Made by a program: the position numbers and the translations under genes
Notes under the pieces: generated by a model
What the model was told of the DNA's origin: nothing
Database searches by the model: none
What the model saw: the letters and a program-made list of their open reading frames with translations, nothing else
Part shown: in pieces, positions 8,813 to 17,225 of the stretch
Numbering within the stretch: the stretch's first letter is position 1
How the letters are laid out: each line of letters opens with the position of its first letter
Assembly (NCBI GenBank): GCA_036498265.1
Contig: DASYFT010000018.1
Coordinates: 186,001 to 250,000, forward strand
DNA: 64,000 nt
Reading direction: 5' to 3'
DNA from: Palsa-744 sp036498265
GTDB lineage: Bacteria; Actinomycetota; Thermoleophilia; Solirubrobacterales; Solirubrobacteraceae

Positions 8813-9465
8813 CGCGCCTGCACCGCGCCCGCGCCGACGCTCATCAGGGCGACCGGCACCGCCAGGCCGGCGGACCTGCGGAGCGTCGCGATCAGCCGTC
8901 CCGCCTGCACCGCGGGGCGCACCTCTCCGAGATCCGGGCCGAGCCGCTCGGCCGCTCCCTCGAGGTCCTCCGCGCTCAGCGCGAGCCCCCAGAAGCGGGC
9001 GGGATGATCGGGTCCGCCCGCCGTGGCGACGACCTGCTCGGGCTCCTGGATCAGCTCGAGGATCTCGGCGCCGAGCCTGAAGAAGGCCTGGCGCGGCGCA
9101 CCGGCAGGCGTCGGCTCCTCGCGCACGCGCCGCAGATCAAGCCCCGCCGCCTGCAGCGCCCGCACGCTGCGGTCGAGCTCCGGCGACATCGCCACGACGT
9201 GGTCGATCGCGACCACGCCGTTGGGGTGGAGGCCCGCGGGCTCGGGCACCGGCGCCTGCGAGAGGCTCGTCGGCAGGCCGTCCAGCTCGGTGCTCGAGAC
9301 CTCGCGCAGCGACCAGCCCAGGATCCCGCGGCCGGCCTTCGCCCCCGCCATCCGCAGTCGCACCCGGCCGAGCTGCAGCCAGTCGCCGGACGTCTCGAAG
9401 CCAAGCTGCTCCCAGCGCTCCGCGTCATCCGCGATCGTGAGCTCGTCGATCGTCGCTGCCGGCAT
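8809..9465 (-). CDS. VOC/glyoxalase-like domain protein
   Basis: A 218-residue cytoplasmic protein resembling glyoxalase-like (vicinal oxygen chelate) proteins. VVAIDHVVAMSPELDRSVRALQ is the usual start of a VOC beta-alpha-beta-beta-beta unit, with His in IDHVV as a potential metal ligand and Glu in EILELIQEP as another. It overlaps the methyltransferase start by 4 nt, implying a shared role, perhaps on one small metabolite. A precise reaction cannot be given. Confidence 0.75.
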   Translation of the reverse strand: MPAATIDELTIADDAERWEQLGFETSGDWLQLGRVRLRMAGAKAGRGILGWSLREVSSTELDGLPTSLSQAPVPEPAGLHPNGVVAIDHVVAMSPELDRSVRALQAAGLDLRRVREEPTPAGAPRQAFFRLGAEILELIQEPEQVVATAGGPDHPARFWGLALSAEDLEGAAERLGPDLGEVRPAVQAGRLIATLRRSAGLAVPVALMSVGAGAVQAR

Positions 9466-9596
9466 CGCCCTTCCCTTCCGCGGCGGCTCCGGTGCCCGGG
9501 CGCGCCCTCATCGGTCTCGAGTCGGCCTCTGCCTCAAAACCGTACACGCCCGCCGCCGCGCTTGGCCGGCGGGGTCGGGCGGCCTAGGATCGATGT

Positions 9597-9845
9597 ATGG
9601 ACAGAGCCTGGGTGCTTCGCCTCGTGCGCTATGTGCTGCCGGCCGTGATCGTGCTCGCGGGCATCGTGATCATGGCCACGGGCGGCGAAAGCGCGATCGA
9701 GGGCGGCGCCAGCATCGTCGGCGCCGGTCTCGCCGTCTACCTCGTCAACTGGCTCTTCCGGATGGGGACCTCGGGCGAGCGGGAACGCGAACGCGAGGAC
9801 GAGGCGCGCGACTACTACAGCCGCCACGGCCGCTGGCCCGGCTGA
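9597..9845 (+). CDS. Small two-helix membrane protein, unknown function
   Basis: An 82-residue protein. Two hydrophobic helices (about residues 10-28 and 36-53) are followed by a strongly charged tail (GEREREREDEARDYYSRHG). AGGA lies about 8 nt before the ATG. It is convergent with the EEP-hydrolase gene (7 nt between stops). Similar short membrane proteins with an Arg/Glu tail occur in Thermoleophilia; no function is recognised. The helix pattern and ribosome site favour a real gene. Confidence 0.65.
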   Translation: MDRAWVLRLVRYVLPAVIVLAGIVIMATGGESAIEGGASIVGAGLAVYLVNWLFRMGTSGEREREREDEARDYYSRHGRWPG

Positions 9846-9852
9846 GCCCCGA

Positions 9853-10536
9853 TCAGCGGCTCAGCTCGACCAGCAGCGGCGGATGGTCCGAGAGCTCGAC
9901 CGGGCCCCCCGCCAGAGTGACGTGCCGGTCGAGCAGGGTGGCCTCTCCCGCGGGCTCGAGCCGGCGCGCGAAGATGTGGTCGACGTCGCGCTGCGCCACG
10001 TGCAGGATGCCCACGCCGGGACGGTGGGGGCTTCGCAGGTTCAGGTCGCCGCCCAGCACGAGCGCCCCTTCGCCGGCCCAGGCGAGCGCCCGGTCCCACA
10101 GTCGTTCGAGCTCGTCCTCGGCGAGGGGGACGCGTGTGCTGGCGTGGAAGTTGGCGACGATCGTGCCGTCCGCGAGCTTCACCAGCTGGGCCACCCGCCG
10201 CTCGGGCCAGGAGCGCAGGCGCAGCGCCTTGTGCTCGGCGATGCCGAGGCGCGCCAGGATGGCGTTGGCGCCGCCGCCGTTTGACCTGATCAGGTCGGGA
10301 CGGCGCACCGCCAGCGCGCGGCGCAGCGGCAGCAGCGAGTTGCGCGAGGTGAGGGTGGCGCGCTTGTGCGCTCCCGCCGCGCGCGCCAGCTGGGCGGCCC
10401 ACCACGGCGGGACCTCCTGAAGCAGCGCGACGTCCCAGTCCCAGCCGGCGAGCTTCGCCGCGAACTCACTAGCCAGCGCACGTCCGGCGGGCGGGACCGA
10501 GCGCCCGTGAAACAGGTTCCAGGTGAGGACGCGCAC
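9853..10536 (-). CDS. Endonuclease/exonuclease/phosphatase (EEP) family hydrolase
   Basis: A 227-residue compact EEP (DNase I-like) fold. Catalytic landmarks in order: TWNLFHGR (Asn6), ALLQEVP (metal-ligand Glu), ANFHAS, LVLGGDLNLRSP (Asp and Asn), and ELSDHPP (terminal Asp-His pair). All active-site positions appear intact. EEP proteins cleave phosphodiester or phosphomonoester bonds in nucleic acids, lipids or inositol phosphates; this short form has no obvious substrate domain. Located 19 nt downstream of the acyl-CoA ligase stop on the same strand, possibly co-transcribed. Confidence 0.88.
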   Translation of the reverse strand: MRVLTWNLFHGRSVPPAGRALASEFAAKLAGWDWDVALLQEVPPWWAAQLARAAGAHKRATLTSRNSLLPLRRALAVRRPDLIRSNGGGANAILARLGIAEHKALRLRSWPERRVAQLVKLADGTIVANFHASTRVPLAEDELERLWDRALAWAGEGALVLGGDLNLRSPHRPGVGILHVAQRDVDHIFARRLEPAGEATLLDRHVTLAGGPVELSDHPPLLVELSR

Positions 10537-10555
10537 GTCGTCGCGCCCGCGCGGG

Positions 10556-12367
10556 TCAGCCCGCGTACATCGCGTCGATCACGTCGGCGTAGCGTGCGGC
10601 GATCGGCTTGCGCTTGAGCTTCATCGTCGGCGTCAGCTCCTCCCCGCCCGGGAGCCAGTCCCCCTCCATGACGGTGAAGCGCTTGATCTGCTCGACCCGC
10701 GCGAGCTTGCCGTTCGCCTCGTCGACCGCCGCCTGCACCGCCGTGCGGACGCGCTCGTCGTTGGCCAGCGCGGCGAGCCCGGTGTCCTCGATCCCCTGCT
10801 GCGCCGCCCACGCCGGGGCGAAGTCGGGGTCGAGAACGACCAGCGCCGTGTTGTAGGGGCGCCGGTCGCCGATGCAGCAGGCCTGCCCGATCAGCGGCGA
10901 GGCGCTCTTGAGCGTGGCCTCGATGTTGGCCGGCGACATGTTCTTGCCGGCGGCGTTGATGATGATCTCCTTCTTGCGGTCCACGATCGTGAGGTAGCCG
11001 TCGTCGTCGAAGGAGCCGATGTCGCCCGTTCGCAACCAGCCATCCTCGGTGAACGCCTCGGCGGTCCGGTCGGGGAGGTTGCGGTACCCGAGCATCACCA
11101 CGTCGGAGCGGACCAGCACCTCGCCGTCCTCGTCGAGCTTGATCTCGACCCCCGGGGCCGGCGGCCCCACGGTCCCGATCTTGATCCGGCCGGGAGGGTT
11201 GACGCTGCCGGCGCCGCAGGTCTCGCTCATCCCCCAGAGCTCCGCCAGCGGCAGCCCGATCGCGTGGAAGAACTCGAGCACCTCGACGGGCGTCGGCGCG
11301 GCGCCCACGTTGATCGCCTCGACCTGGTCGAGTCCGAGCGTCTCGCGCAGGCCGGCGAAGATCTCGGCGTCGGCCCTGGCGACCTGCCGCGCGAGCTCCT
11401 CCGGGACGGGCTCGCCCGCCTGCTCGAGGCGCACCTTGCGCAGGCCGGCGTCGACTGCGCCCTGCATCGCCGCGCGCTCCTCCTCCGGCTGGCCGGCCAT
11501 CATGGTCTCCAGTCCCGCCTTGAGCTTCTCCCAGATGCGCGGCACGGCGAAGAACCAGCTCGGGCGCACTTCCGGCAGGTAGGAGAGCACCTGGCGCGGA
11601 TCGTCGCAGCAGGTGATCTGCAGGCCATAGACGATCGGCAGGTAGTGGTGGGCGTTGCGCTCAGCGACGTGCGCGGCCGGCAGCCAGGAGATCACCCGTC
11701 CGTCGGGCGGCAGGTCTATCAGCGTCTCGAGCCCCTCGCAGGCGGCGAGCAGGTTGCGGTGGACCAGCTGCACCCCCTTCGGCGGGCCGGTCGTGCCCGA
11801 GGTGTAGATCAGCGTGAGAACGTCGGTCGGCTGGATCCGGGCGACCGACGCCGAGACGTCGAAGCCGGGGTCCGAGCCCTCCACCTCCGCCAGGGAGCTC
11901 GTCCCCTCGGGGGCCTCGCCGTCGACGACGATCACGTGCTCGAGCCCCGGCAGTCCCCTGCGCGCCTCGAGCACCTGAGGCAGGTACTGCTGCTCGCAGA
12001 TCGCGATCCTAGCGTCCGCGTCGGCGATCACGTACTCGATCTGGTTCGGCGCGTAGGTGTTGTAGATGGAGAACGGGGTCGCTCCGAGCATCATCGCGGC
12101 GAGGTCGCATAGGTGGAACTCGGGGCGGTTGGAGAGCATCAGGGCGATCGTCTCGCCACGGCCGAGGCCCAGCGCCGCCAGGCCGCCGGCGAGATCGTCC
12201 ACGCGCCGGCGCAGATCGCCCCAGGTGATCGTGAAGGCGTCGCCCTTGGTGCGGATGGCGACCTCTCCCGCCCGCTGGGCAGCAGTGAGGCGGAAGGCCT
12301 CGGCGAGCGTGGTCGCGGTGGCCGTCGCACGCTCGCGCGCGACCAGCTCCGTCGCCGCTCCATCCAT
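10556..12367 (-). CDS. Long-chain fatty-acid--CoA ligase (AMP-forming)
   Basis: A 603-residue ANL-superfamily enzyme that activates fatty acids to acyl-CoA through an acyl-AMP. The ATG at 12367 is chosen because GGAGGAG lies 6 nt upstream; the frame stays open for 52 more codons without a ribosome site. Seen: the P-loop LIYTSGTTGPPKG, the A5-like motif LWGMSETCG, the A7/A8 region LRTGDIGSFDDDGYLTIVDR with KKEII, and a C-terminal lysine in ELTPTMKLKRK. This resembles FadD15-type ligases. It is divergent from the GAF-SpoIIE gene. Confidence 0.93.
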   Translation of the reverse strand: MDGAATELVARERATATATTLAEAFRLTAAQRAGEVAIRTKGDAFTITWGDLRRRVDDLAGGLAALGLGRGETIALMLSNRPEFHLCDLAAMMLGATPFSIYNTYAPNQIEYVIADADARIAICEQQYLPQVLEARRGLPGLEHVIVVDGEAPEGTSSLAEVEGSDPGFDVSASVARIQPTDVLTLIYTSGTTGPPKGVQLVHRNLLAACEGLETLIDLPPDGRVISWLPAAHVAERNAHHYLPIVYGLQITCCDDPRQVLSYLPEVRPSWFFAVPRIWEKLKAGLETMMAGQPEEERAAMQGAVDAGLRKVRLEQAGEPVPEELARQVARADAEIFAGLRETLGLDQVEAINVGAAPTPVEVLEFFHAIGLPLAELWGMSETCGAGSVNPPGRIKIGTVGPPAPGVEIKLDEDGEVLVRSDVVMLGYRNLPDRTAEAFTEDGWLRTGDIGSFDDDGYLTIVDRKKEIIINAAGKNMSPANIEATLKSASPLIGQACCIGDRRPYNTALVVLDPDFAPAWAAQQGIEDTGLAALANDERVRTAVQAAVDEANGKLARVEQIKRFTVMEGDWLPGGEELTPTMKLKRKPIAARYADVIDAMYAG

Positions 12368-12605
12368 AGTCCGCTCCTCCCGTCGGCGATTCACCGCGAC
12401 CTGCGCATCCCGCGCGGCCGCGGCCCGGCCGGGATGATAACCCGAGCGGCACTCCACGTGAGCATCGGCACGAGGCCGCCCGATCGGCAGGAGGGGCTGC
12501 GCGCCGTTGTCCCCGCTGCACATACGATTGGGGCCGCCGAGGCGGGCGGCCCACCGGCCCGCTGCGCACGGGGCCGGCGGGAACGGGACGGGCGCACTGG
12601 GAGCG

Positions 12606-14414
12606 ATGAGCGAAGCGGGGATGATTCTCAGACGAGCGGCCGGTCTGCTCGAGCAGGGCCACGGCGGCAGGGTCAGCTCGCGCGAAGCGCGAGTGGCGCT
12701 CGCCAGCGCTGCCGGCCTCTACGTCGTCGGAGCCACGCTCTGTGCGACGGCGGCGCTGCTGCCGCACGTGAGCTCGCCGGCCGGCGTGATCGCGATCGCG
12801 ATCACCGCCTATCTGACAGCCGCGGGGCTGTTGCTGGCCTACTCCCGCATGCACCGCGGCCTGACACTGGCCTGGGCCGCCGATCTCTGGGGCGTACTGC
12901 TGGTGGCGCTGCTCTGCGCCTCCACGGGAGGGGCCCACAGCCCGTTCGCCCTCATCTACCTGTTCGCCATCGGCCACGCGGCGGCGTTCCAGCCCCGCGA
13001 CCGGCTGCTCGTGGTGTGCCTGGCCGGCCTCGTCGCCTTTCTCATCCCGGTCCTCTACTCCGACGTCCCGAGCTCCTTCGGGGCGATCGCCTGCGTGGGC
13101 ATCGTGCTCGCACTGCTCGGCACGGCGCTCGTCCACCTCGCGCTGGAACGCGTGCGCGACCAGCGGGCACGTCTGGAATTCCTGATCGCCGCCACCGCCA
13201 ACCTGGACGCGTCGCTGGATCCGCAGCAGACGCTCAAGAAGATCGCCCGCACGGCCGTGCCCGAGCTCGCCGAGCTGTGCGTCATCGACCTGATCGACGC
13301 CGCCGGCTGGATAACCACGACGGTCGCCGCAGCCGACGACCCGACGGTGGCCAGCGCCCTCGAACGGATCCGCAGGGAGCACCCGCTGCACATCCGCGGC
13401 AGCCACCCGGTGGCGAGCGCCCTGCGGGCCAGGCGGCCGTTCGTCGCCCAGGGCCTCGCGCAGTCCGGCGCGCTCGAGCAGGCCGGGGCCGGGGATGAGC
13501 AGTCGCGCTTCATGCGCGAGGCGGAAGTCGGCGCCGCCGCCGTGTTCCCGCTGATCGCGCGCGGGCGCATGCTGGGAGCCCTGTCGTTCCTGCACCTCGG
13601 CGCGAGCTCGAGCTACGAGACGAGCCAGCTCGAGATCCTCGAGGACCTCACCGGCCGCGCCGCGCTCGCGTATGACAACGCCCGCCTCTACGCCGAGCGC
13701 GCGCGCGTCGCCCACACGCTCCGCCGCAGCCTCATGCCGGCGGCCCTCCCGCCGGTCCCCGGCCTGGATCTGGCGAGCTTCTTCCGCCCGATGGGGGCCG
13801 GCAACGAAGTCGGCGGTGACTTCTACGACGTCTTCGGGGACGCCGCGAGCTGCTGGCTGGTCGTCGGAGACGTCTGCGGCAAGGGCGCCGACGCGGCCGT
13901 GCTCACGGGCTTTCTCCGCCACACCACGATCGCCTACGCACGCGAAGGGGTGGGCCCTGCGAGCGTCCTCTGGCGCGTCAACCAGGCGATGCTCGAACAG
14001 GACTTCGACGGGCGCTTCGCCACGGCGATCCTCGCCCATCTCTCCTTCCGCAGCTCGGAGGTGCAGATCACCATCGCCGCGGCCGGGCACCCGCCGGGGC
14101 TGATCACACGGGCGAGCGGCCGCGCGGAGGAGTTCGGCGACCCCGGCACCCTGCTCGGCGTGTTCGCCGACCCGGCCATCAACGAGGCGTCCACGCTGCT
14201 GCACCCCGGCGACTCGCTGGCGCTCTACACCGACGGCCTGTCGGAGGCCCACGCCCCGGAGCGCACGATCACGGTCGCCGAGATGCTCGGCGAGCTCTCC
14301 CGCCGGGCACAAGGCTCTGCGCAGGACACGATCGACGCGCTGCTCGGGCTGATCGAGCTGACCGACGACGCCCGCGACGACGTCGCCGTCCTCGCCGCCC
14401 GCGTGAAGGACTGA
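12606..14414 (+). CDS. Membrane GAF-SpoIIE (PP2C-type) serine phosphatase
   Basis: About 602 residues from the ATG at 12606; an in-frame ATG at 12507 would add 33 proline/arginine-rich residues. The first 170 residues hold five or six membrane helices. A GAF sensor domain follows (about 180-350), then an amphipathic linker (YAERARVAHTLRRSLMP) and a SpoIIE phosphatase domain. Metal-binding motifs are GNEVGGDFYDVF, VVGDVCGKGADAA and LYTDGLSE with DDARDDVAVL at the end. Such proteins dephosphorylate anti-anti-sigma factors to switch on an alternative sigma factor. Its partners may be the STAS/anti-sigma pair 30 kb away. Confidence 0.92.
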   Translation: MSEAGMILRRAAGLLEQGHGGRVSSREARVALASAAGLYVVGATLCATAALLPHVSSPAGVIAIAITAYLTAAGLLLAYSRMHRGLTLAWAADLWGVLLVALLCASTGGAHSPFALIYLFAIGHAAAFQPRDRLLVVCLAGLVAFLIPVLYSDVPSSFGAIACVGIVLALLGTALVHLALERVRDQRARLEFLIAATANLDASLDPQQTLKKIARTAVPELAELCVIDLIDAAGWITTTVAAADDPTVASALERIRREHPLHIRGSHPVASALRARRPFVAQGLAQSGALEQAGAGDEQSRFMREAEVGAAAVFPLIARGRMLGALSFLHLGASSSYETSQLEILEDLTGRAALAYDNARLYAERARVAHTLRRSLMPAALPPVPGLDLASFFRPMGAGNEVGGDFYDVFGDAASCWLVVGDVCGKGADAAVLTGFLRHTTIAYAREGVGPASVLWRVNQAMLEQDFDGRFATAILAHLSFRSSEVQITIAAAGHPPGLITRASGRAEEFGDPGTLLGVFADPAINEASTLLHPGDSLALYTDGLSEAHAPERTITVAEMLGELSRRAQGSAQDTIDALLGLIELTDDARDDVAVLAARVKD

Positions 14415-14416
14415 GG

Positions 14417-15028
14417 TCAGCCTCCGGCCTCGGCGATCGCGTGGGCGACCGCCGCCCGGCCGTCGTGGAGCACCGGCTCGCCGTGGGAGACGAGCACCCG
14501 CTCGATCGGCAGCTCCAGCAGCGGGCGCATCAGCTCGGCGGCGCCCGCGCGGTCGACCTGCTGCGAGTGCAGCCAGCTCTCGGGAGAGACGCGCAGGCCC
14601 CCCTTTCCGTCGCCGAGCAACCGGTCGCCCGGGATCAGCGTCGCCACGCCGGGAAGCCAGAACATCGTCTCGCCGGCGCCGCGAAGCGGCCGCGGAACCA
14701 CCCCGGCGGGCACGGCGTTCCACGCCCGCTGCGTGGTCGAGGCGTAGCGCTCGGCGAGCTGCTCGCGGTCGCGGCTGTGCCAACGGATGGTGGTGAGGAT
14801 GCTCACGGGACGCCCGGCGATCCGCTCGTCGAGCCAGGCCAGGAAACGCTCGCGTCCGTCGCGGGGCAGCAGCGGGTCGAACAGCGCCACGGCGTCGGGC
14901 AGCTCGTACATCACCGACCCGACCTCCTCGTCCCAGTCGTCGGCGCTGCCGGGCTCGGCGCCGGGCTTCCACTCCGGATGCGGGGCCGTCCAGCGCAGCA
15001 GGCCGGGGGCGATCTCGGTCGGCGGCAT
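14417..15028 (-). CDS. MBL-fold-like hydrolase lacking the usual metal motif
   Basis: A 203-residue protein that reads like metallo-beta-lactamase-fold proteins: a strand SVMYELPDAVALFDPLLP, the loop TTIRWHSRDREQ where HxHxDH would be expected, LPGVATLIPGDRLLGDG, and ERVLVSHGEPVL near the end. The canonical HxHxDH is reduced to WHSRD, so metal binding may be altered or lost. Stops are nearly adjacent to the convergent phosphatase gene. Function unknown. Confidence 0.7.
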   Translation of the reverse strand: MPPTEIAPGLLRWTAPHPEWKPGAEPGSADDWDEEVGSVMYELPDAVALFDPLLPRDGRERFLAWLDERIAGRPVSILTTIRWHSRDREQLAERYASTTQRAWNAVPAGVVPRPLRGAGETMFWLPGVATLIPGDRLLGDGKGGLRVSPESWLHSQQVDRAGAAELMRPLLELPIERVLVSHGEPVLHDGRAAVAHAIAEAGG

Positions 15029-15073
15029 GCGCTCAGCCTAGTCGCGGCTCGACCACGGCCTATCGAAGGACGC

Positions 15074-15337
15074 ATGGAGGTGGCGATCTGCACCCACCTG
15101 GACGCGATCCGGCCGGTCACGCCGCGCACCCCGGAGGGCTGCGAGGAGTGCCTTCGGATCGGATCGCCATGGGTCCATCTCCGCCTGTGCCTGACCTGCG
15201 GGCACGTAGGCTGCTGCGACTCCTCGCCGAACCGTCACGCCCGGGCGCATGCGCATTCGATCGGCCATCCGATCGTGCAGTCCTTCGAGCCCGGCGAGGA
15301 CTGGCGCTGGTGCTACGTCGACGAAGCCTTCGTGTAG
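15074..15337 (+). CDS. UBP-type zinc finger protein
   Basis: An 87-residue protein, almost entirely a UBP zinc finger: CTHLD, then CEECL, LCLTCGHVGCCDSS, and RHARAHAHSIGHPIVQSF, ending in WRWCYVDEAFV. The spaced Cys/His ligands match the ubiquitin-binding zinc finger of eukaryotic deubiquitinases. Free-standing bacterial copies are common in actinobacteria with unknown role. AAGGA sits 3 nt before the ATG at 15074. It is convergent with, and 3 nt from, the cNMP-binding/TrxR-like gene; I recall this neighbourhood recurring in actinobacteria, which suggests a functional link. Confidence 0.85.
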   Translation: MEVAICTHLDAIRPVTPRTPEGCEECLRIGSPWVHLRLCLTCGHVGCCDSSPNRHARAHAHSIGHPIVQSFEPGEDWRWCYVDEAFV

Positions 15338-15340
15338 CTC

Positions 15341-17023
15341 TCAGGGCACGTGGTGGGGGTGCTCGTGCACCCGTTCGAGCAGCCGGTGCACGAGCTGCAC
15401 CGCCATCGATCCCTCCCCCACAGCCGACGCCACCCGCTTGATCGAGCCGCTGCGCACGTCGCCGGCCGCGAGCACTCCCGGCAGGCTCGTCTCCAGCGAC
15501 AGCGGGGCGCGCGCCGCGCCCGCGCCGTCGGGCAGGGCCTCCACTGCGGCCGGCCCGGTCAGCACGAAGCCGTGATCGTCCAGCTTCACGTGGCCCGCGA
15601 GCCAGCCCGTGTGCGGCTCGGCGCCGATGAAGACGAACAGTGCCCTTGCGGCCAGCCGGCGGCGCTCGCCGGAGCCGCTCTCGACGATCACGCCGTCGAG
15701 CGAGCCGTCGCCTTCGAGCTCGCGCACCTCGGTGCGGAGCAGCACCTCGACGGGGCTGCGCTCGATCCGGTCCACCAGGTAGCGCGACATGCTGCGCTCG
15801 AGCGACTCGCCGCGCACGACGAGGCGCACGTCGGTCGCGTAGCGGCAGAGGAAAAGCGTGGCCTGCCCAGCTGAGTTGCCGCCGCCGACGACCACGACCG
15901 GATCGCCCACGCACATCTGCGCCTCCATCATCGTCGCGGCGTAGTAGACGCTGTCCCCCTCGAAGTCCTCCAACCGAGGCACGGGCAGCCTGCGGTAGCG
16001 AGCTCCACTCGCCACGATCACCGTCCGCGCCCACAGCTCCCCACCGTCGGCGACTCGGACCATGTAGCGGTCCTCCTCGGCCTCCAGCGCCACCGCAAGG
16101 GTGGGCACCGCGATCTCCGCGCCGAACTTCTTCGCCTGGATCGCCGCGCGCTCGCCGAGCTCTGCGCCCGAGATGCCCGAGGGGAAGCCGAGGTAGTTCT
16201 CGATCCTCGCTGAGGTTCCCGCCTGCCCGCCGCTCGCGACGGCGTCGAGCGTCATCGTGCTCAGGCCCTCCGAGGCGCCGTAGACCGACGCCGCAAGCCC
16301 CGCCGGCCCCGCGCCGACCACCAGCAGGTCGCTGCCGGCCCGGTCGGGGAGCCGCGCGCCGAGGCCAACCACGCGTGCGAGCTGCTCGTTCGAGGGGTTG
16401 CGCATCACCTCGCCGCGCCAGATCACGACCGGCGCCTCAAGCGGCGTGACGCCGACCTGGCGGAGCACCGCCTCCGCAGCCTCGTCCTCCTCGACGTCGA
16501 TCCAGCGGTGTGGAAGCCGGTTCCGCGCGGCGAACTCGCGCAGGCGCCTCGTGTCCGGCGAGAAGCGCGAGCCGATGATCCTGAAGCCCGCGCCGAGGCC
16601 GATCAGCAGTTCCCTGCGCAGGAAGTAGGACCGCAGCAGCAGGTCCCCGAGAGCGACGTCCTGGGCGATGATCGCGCGCAGCCGGCCCACCGGCACCACG
16701 AGCACCTCCCCGGGCTCGCGAACGATCGCCGTGAAGAACGCGGCCTGTCCGGTGAGCAGCCCCAACTCGCCGAGGAAGCGACGCGGCCCGTGCACGGCGA
16801 TCAGCCGTTCATCGATGCTGCCGAAGCCGTCGACTACGGCGACGAGCCCGGCGAGCACGACGTTGAAGTCGTAGCTCTCATCGCCCTCCCTGAAGAGGAT
16901 CTGCTCCCGGCGGGTGGGGCGGCGCTCGCCCTCGGCTTCGAGCCTCGACAGCTGGTCCTCCGTCAGCCGCGGAAACGCGCCATCCCGGTCGGGGGTCTCG
17001 ACGAGCTGCTCGGCTGCTGCCAC
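15341..17023 (-). CDS. cNMP-binding / thioredoxin-reductase-like flavoprotein fusion (copy 1)
   Basis: A 560-residue three-part protein. Residues 15-140 form a cyclic-nucleotide-binding-like domain (FREGDESYDFNVVLAG, FLGELGLLTGQ). Residues 148-225 look like a glutaredoxin/thioredoxin-like domain without cysteines (IIGSRFSPDTRRLREFAARN, then NPSNEQLA). Residues 232-545 are a TrxR-like FAD/NADPH domain with GAGPAGLAA, ENYLGFP, VVGGGNSAGQA and a final AGDVRSGSIKRVASAVGEG. The redox CATC of thioredoxin reductases is replaced (ATMM at about 363-366), and only Cys371 lies nearby. The start is GTG with GGGGAG about 11 nt upstream. Paralogue at 25106. Confidence 0.88.
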   Translation of the reverse strand: MAAAEQLVETPDRDGAFPRLTEDQLSRLEAEGERRPTRREQILFREGDESYDFNVVLAGLVAVVDGFGSIDERLIAVHGPRRFLGELGLLTGQAAFFTAIVREPGEVLVVPVGRLRAIIAQDVALGDLLLRSYFLRRELLIGLGAGFRIIGSRFSPDTRRLREFAARNRLPHRWIDVEEDEAAEAVLRQVGVTPLEAPVVIWRGEVMRNPSNEQLARVVGLGARLPDRAGSDLLVVGAGPAGLAASVYGASEGLSTMTLDAVASGGQAGTSARIENYLGFPSGISGAELGERAAIQAKKFGAEIAVPTLAVALEAEEDRYMVRVADGGELWARTVIVASGARYRRLPVPRLEDFEGDSVYYAATMMEAQMCVGDPVVVVGGGNSAGQATLFLCRYATDVRLVVRGESLERSMSRYLVDRIERSPVEVLLRTEVRELEGDGSLDGVIVESGSGERRRLAARALFVFIGAEPHTGWLAGHVKLDDHGFVLTGPAAVEALPDGAGAARAPLSLETSLPGVLAAGDVRSGSIKRVASAVGEGSMAVQLVHRLLERVHEHPHHVP

Positions 17024-17225
17024 CTCGCGCGTTCACTCCCCGGCGCAGTGCCCCTGCCTGCCCCTAAGCGGGCGTCGGCAGCGCATGCAGCCTCCGGTGG
17101 ATGTGACGATGGCGCTCACGTGGCTCCTCCCAACGGTGCATAGGTCCCGCGCGCGTGGGGTCAATCGCCGCGAGCCGCGAAGCGGGCTGCCGCCGTCCCG
17201 GCACCCGGCGTCGTAGGATCCCGCC

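Noticed and set aside
12009..14972. 987-codon minus-strand open frame over the GAF-SpoIIE gene
   Set aside because: Low-complexity Arg/Gly/Asp translation; the plus-strand frame has clear domains and membrane helices.
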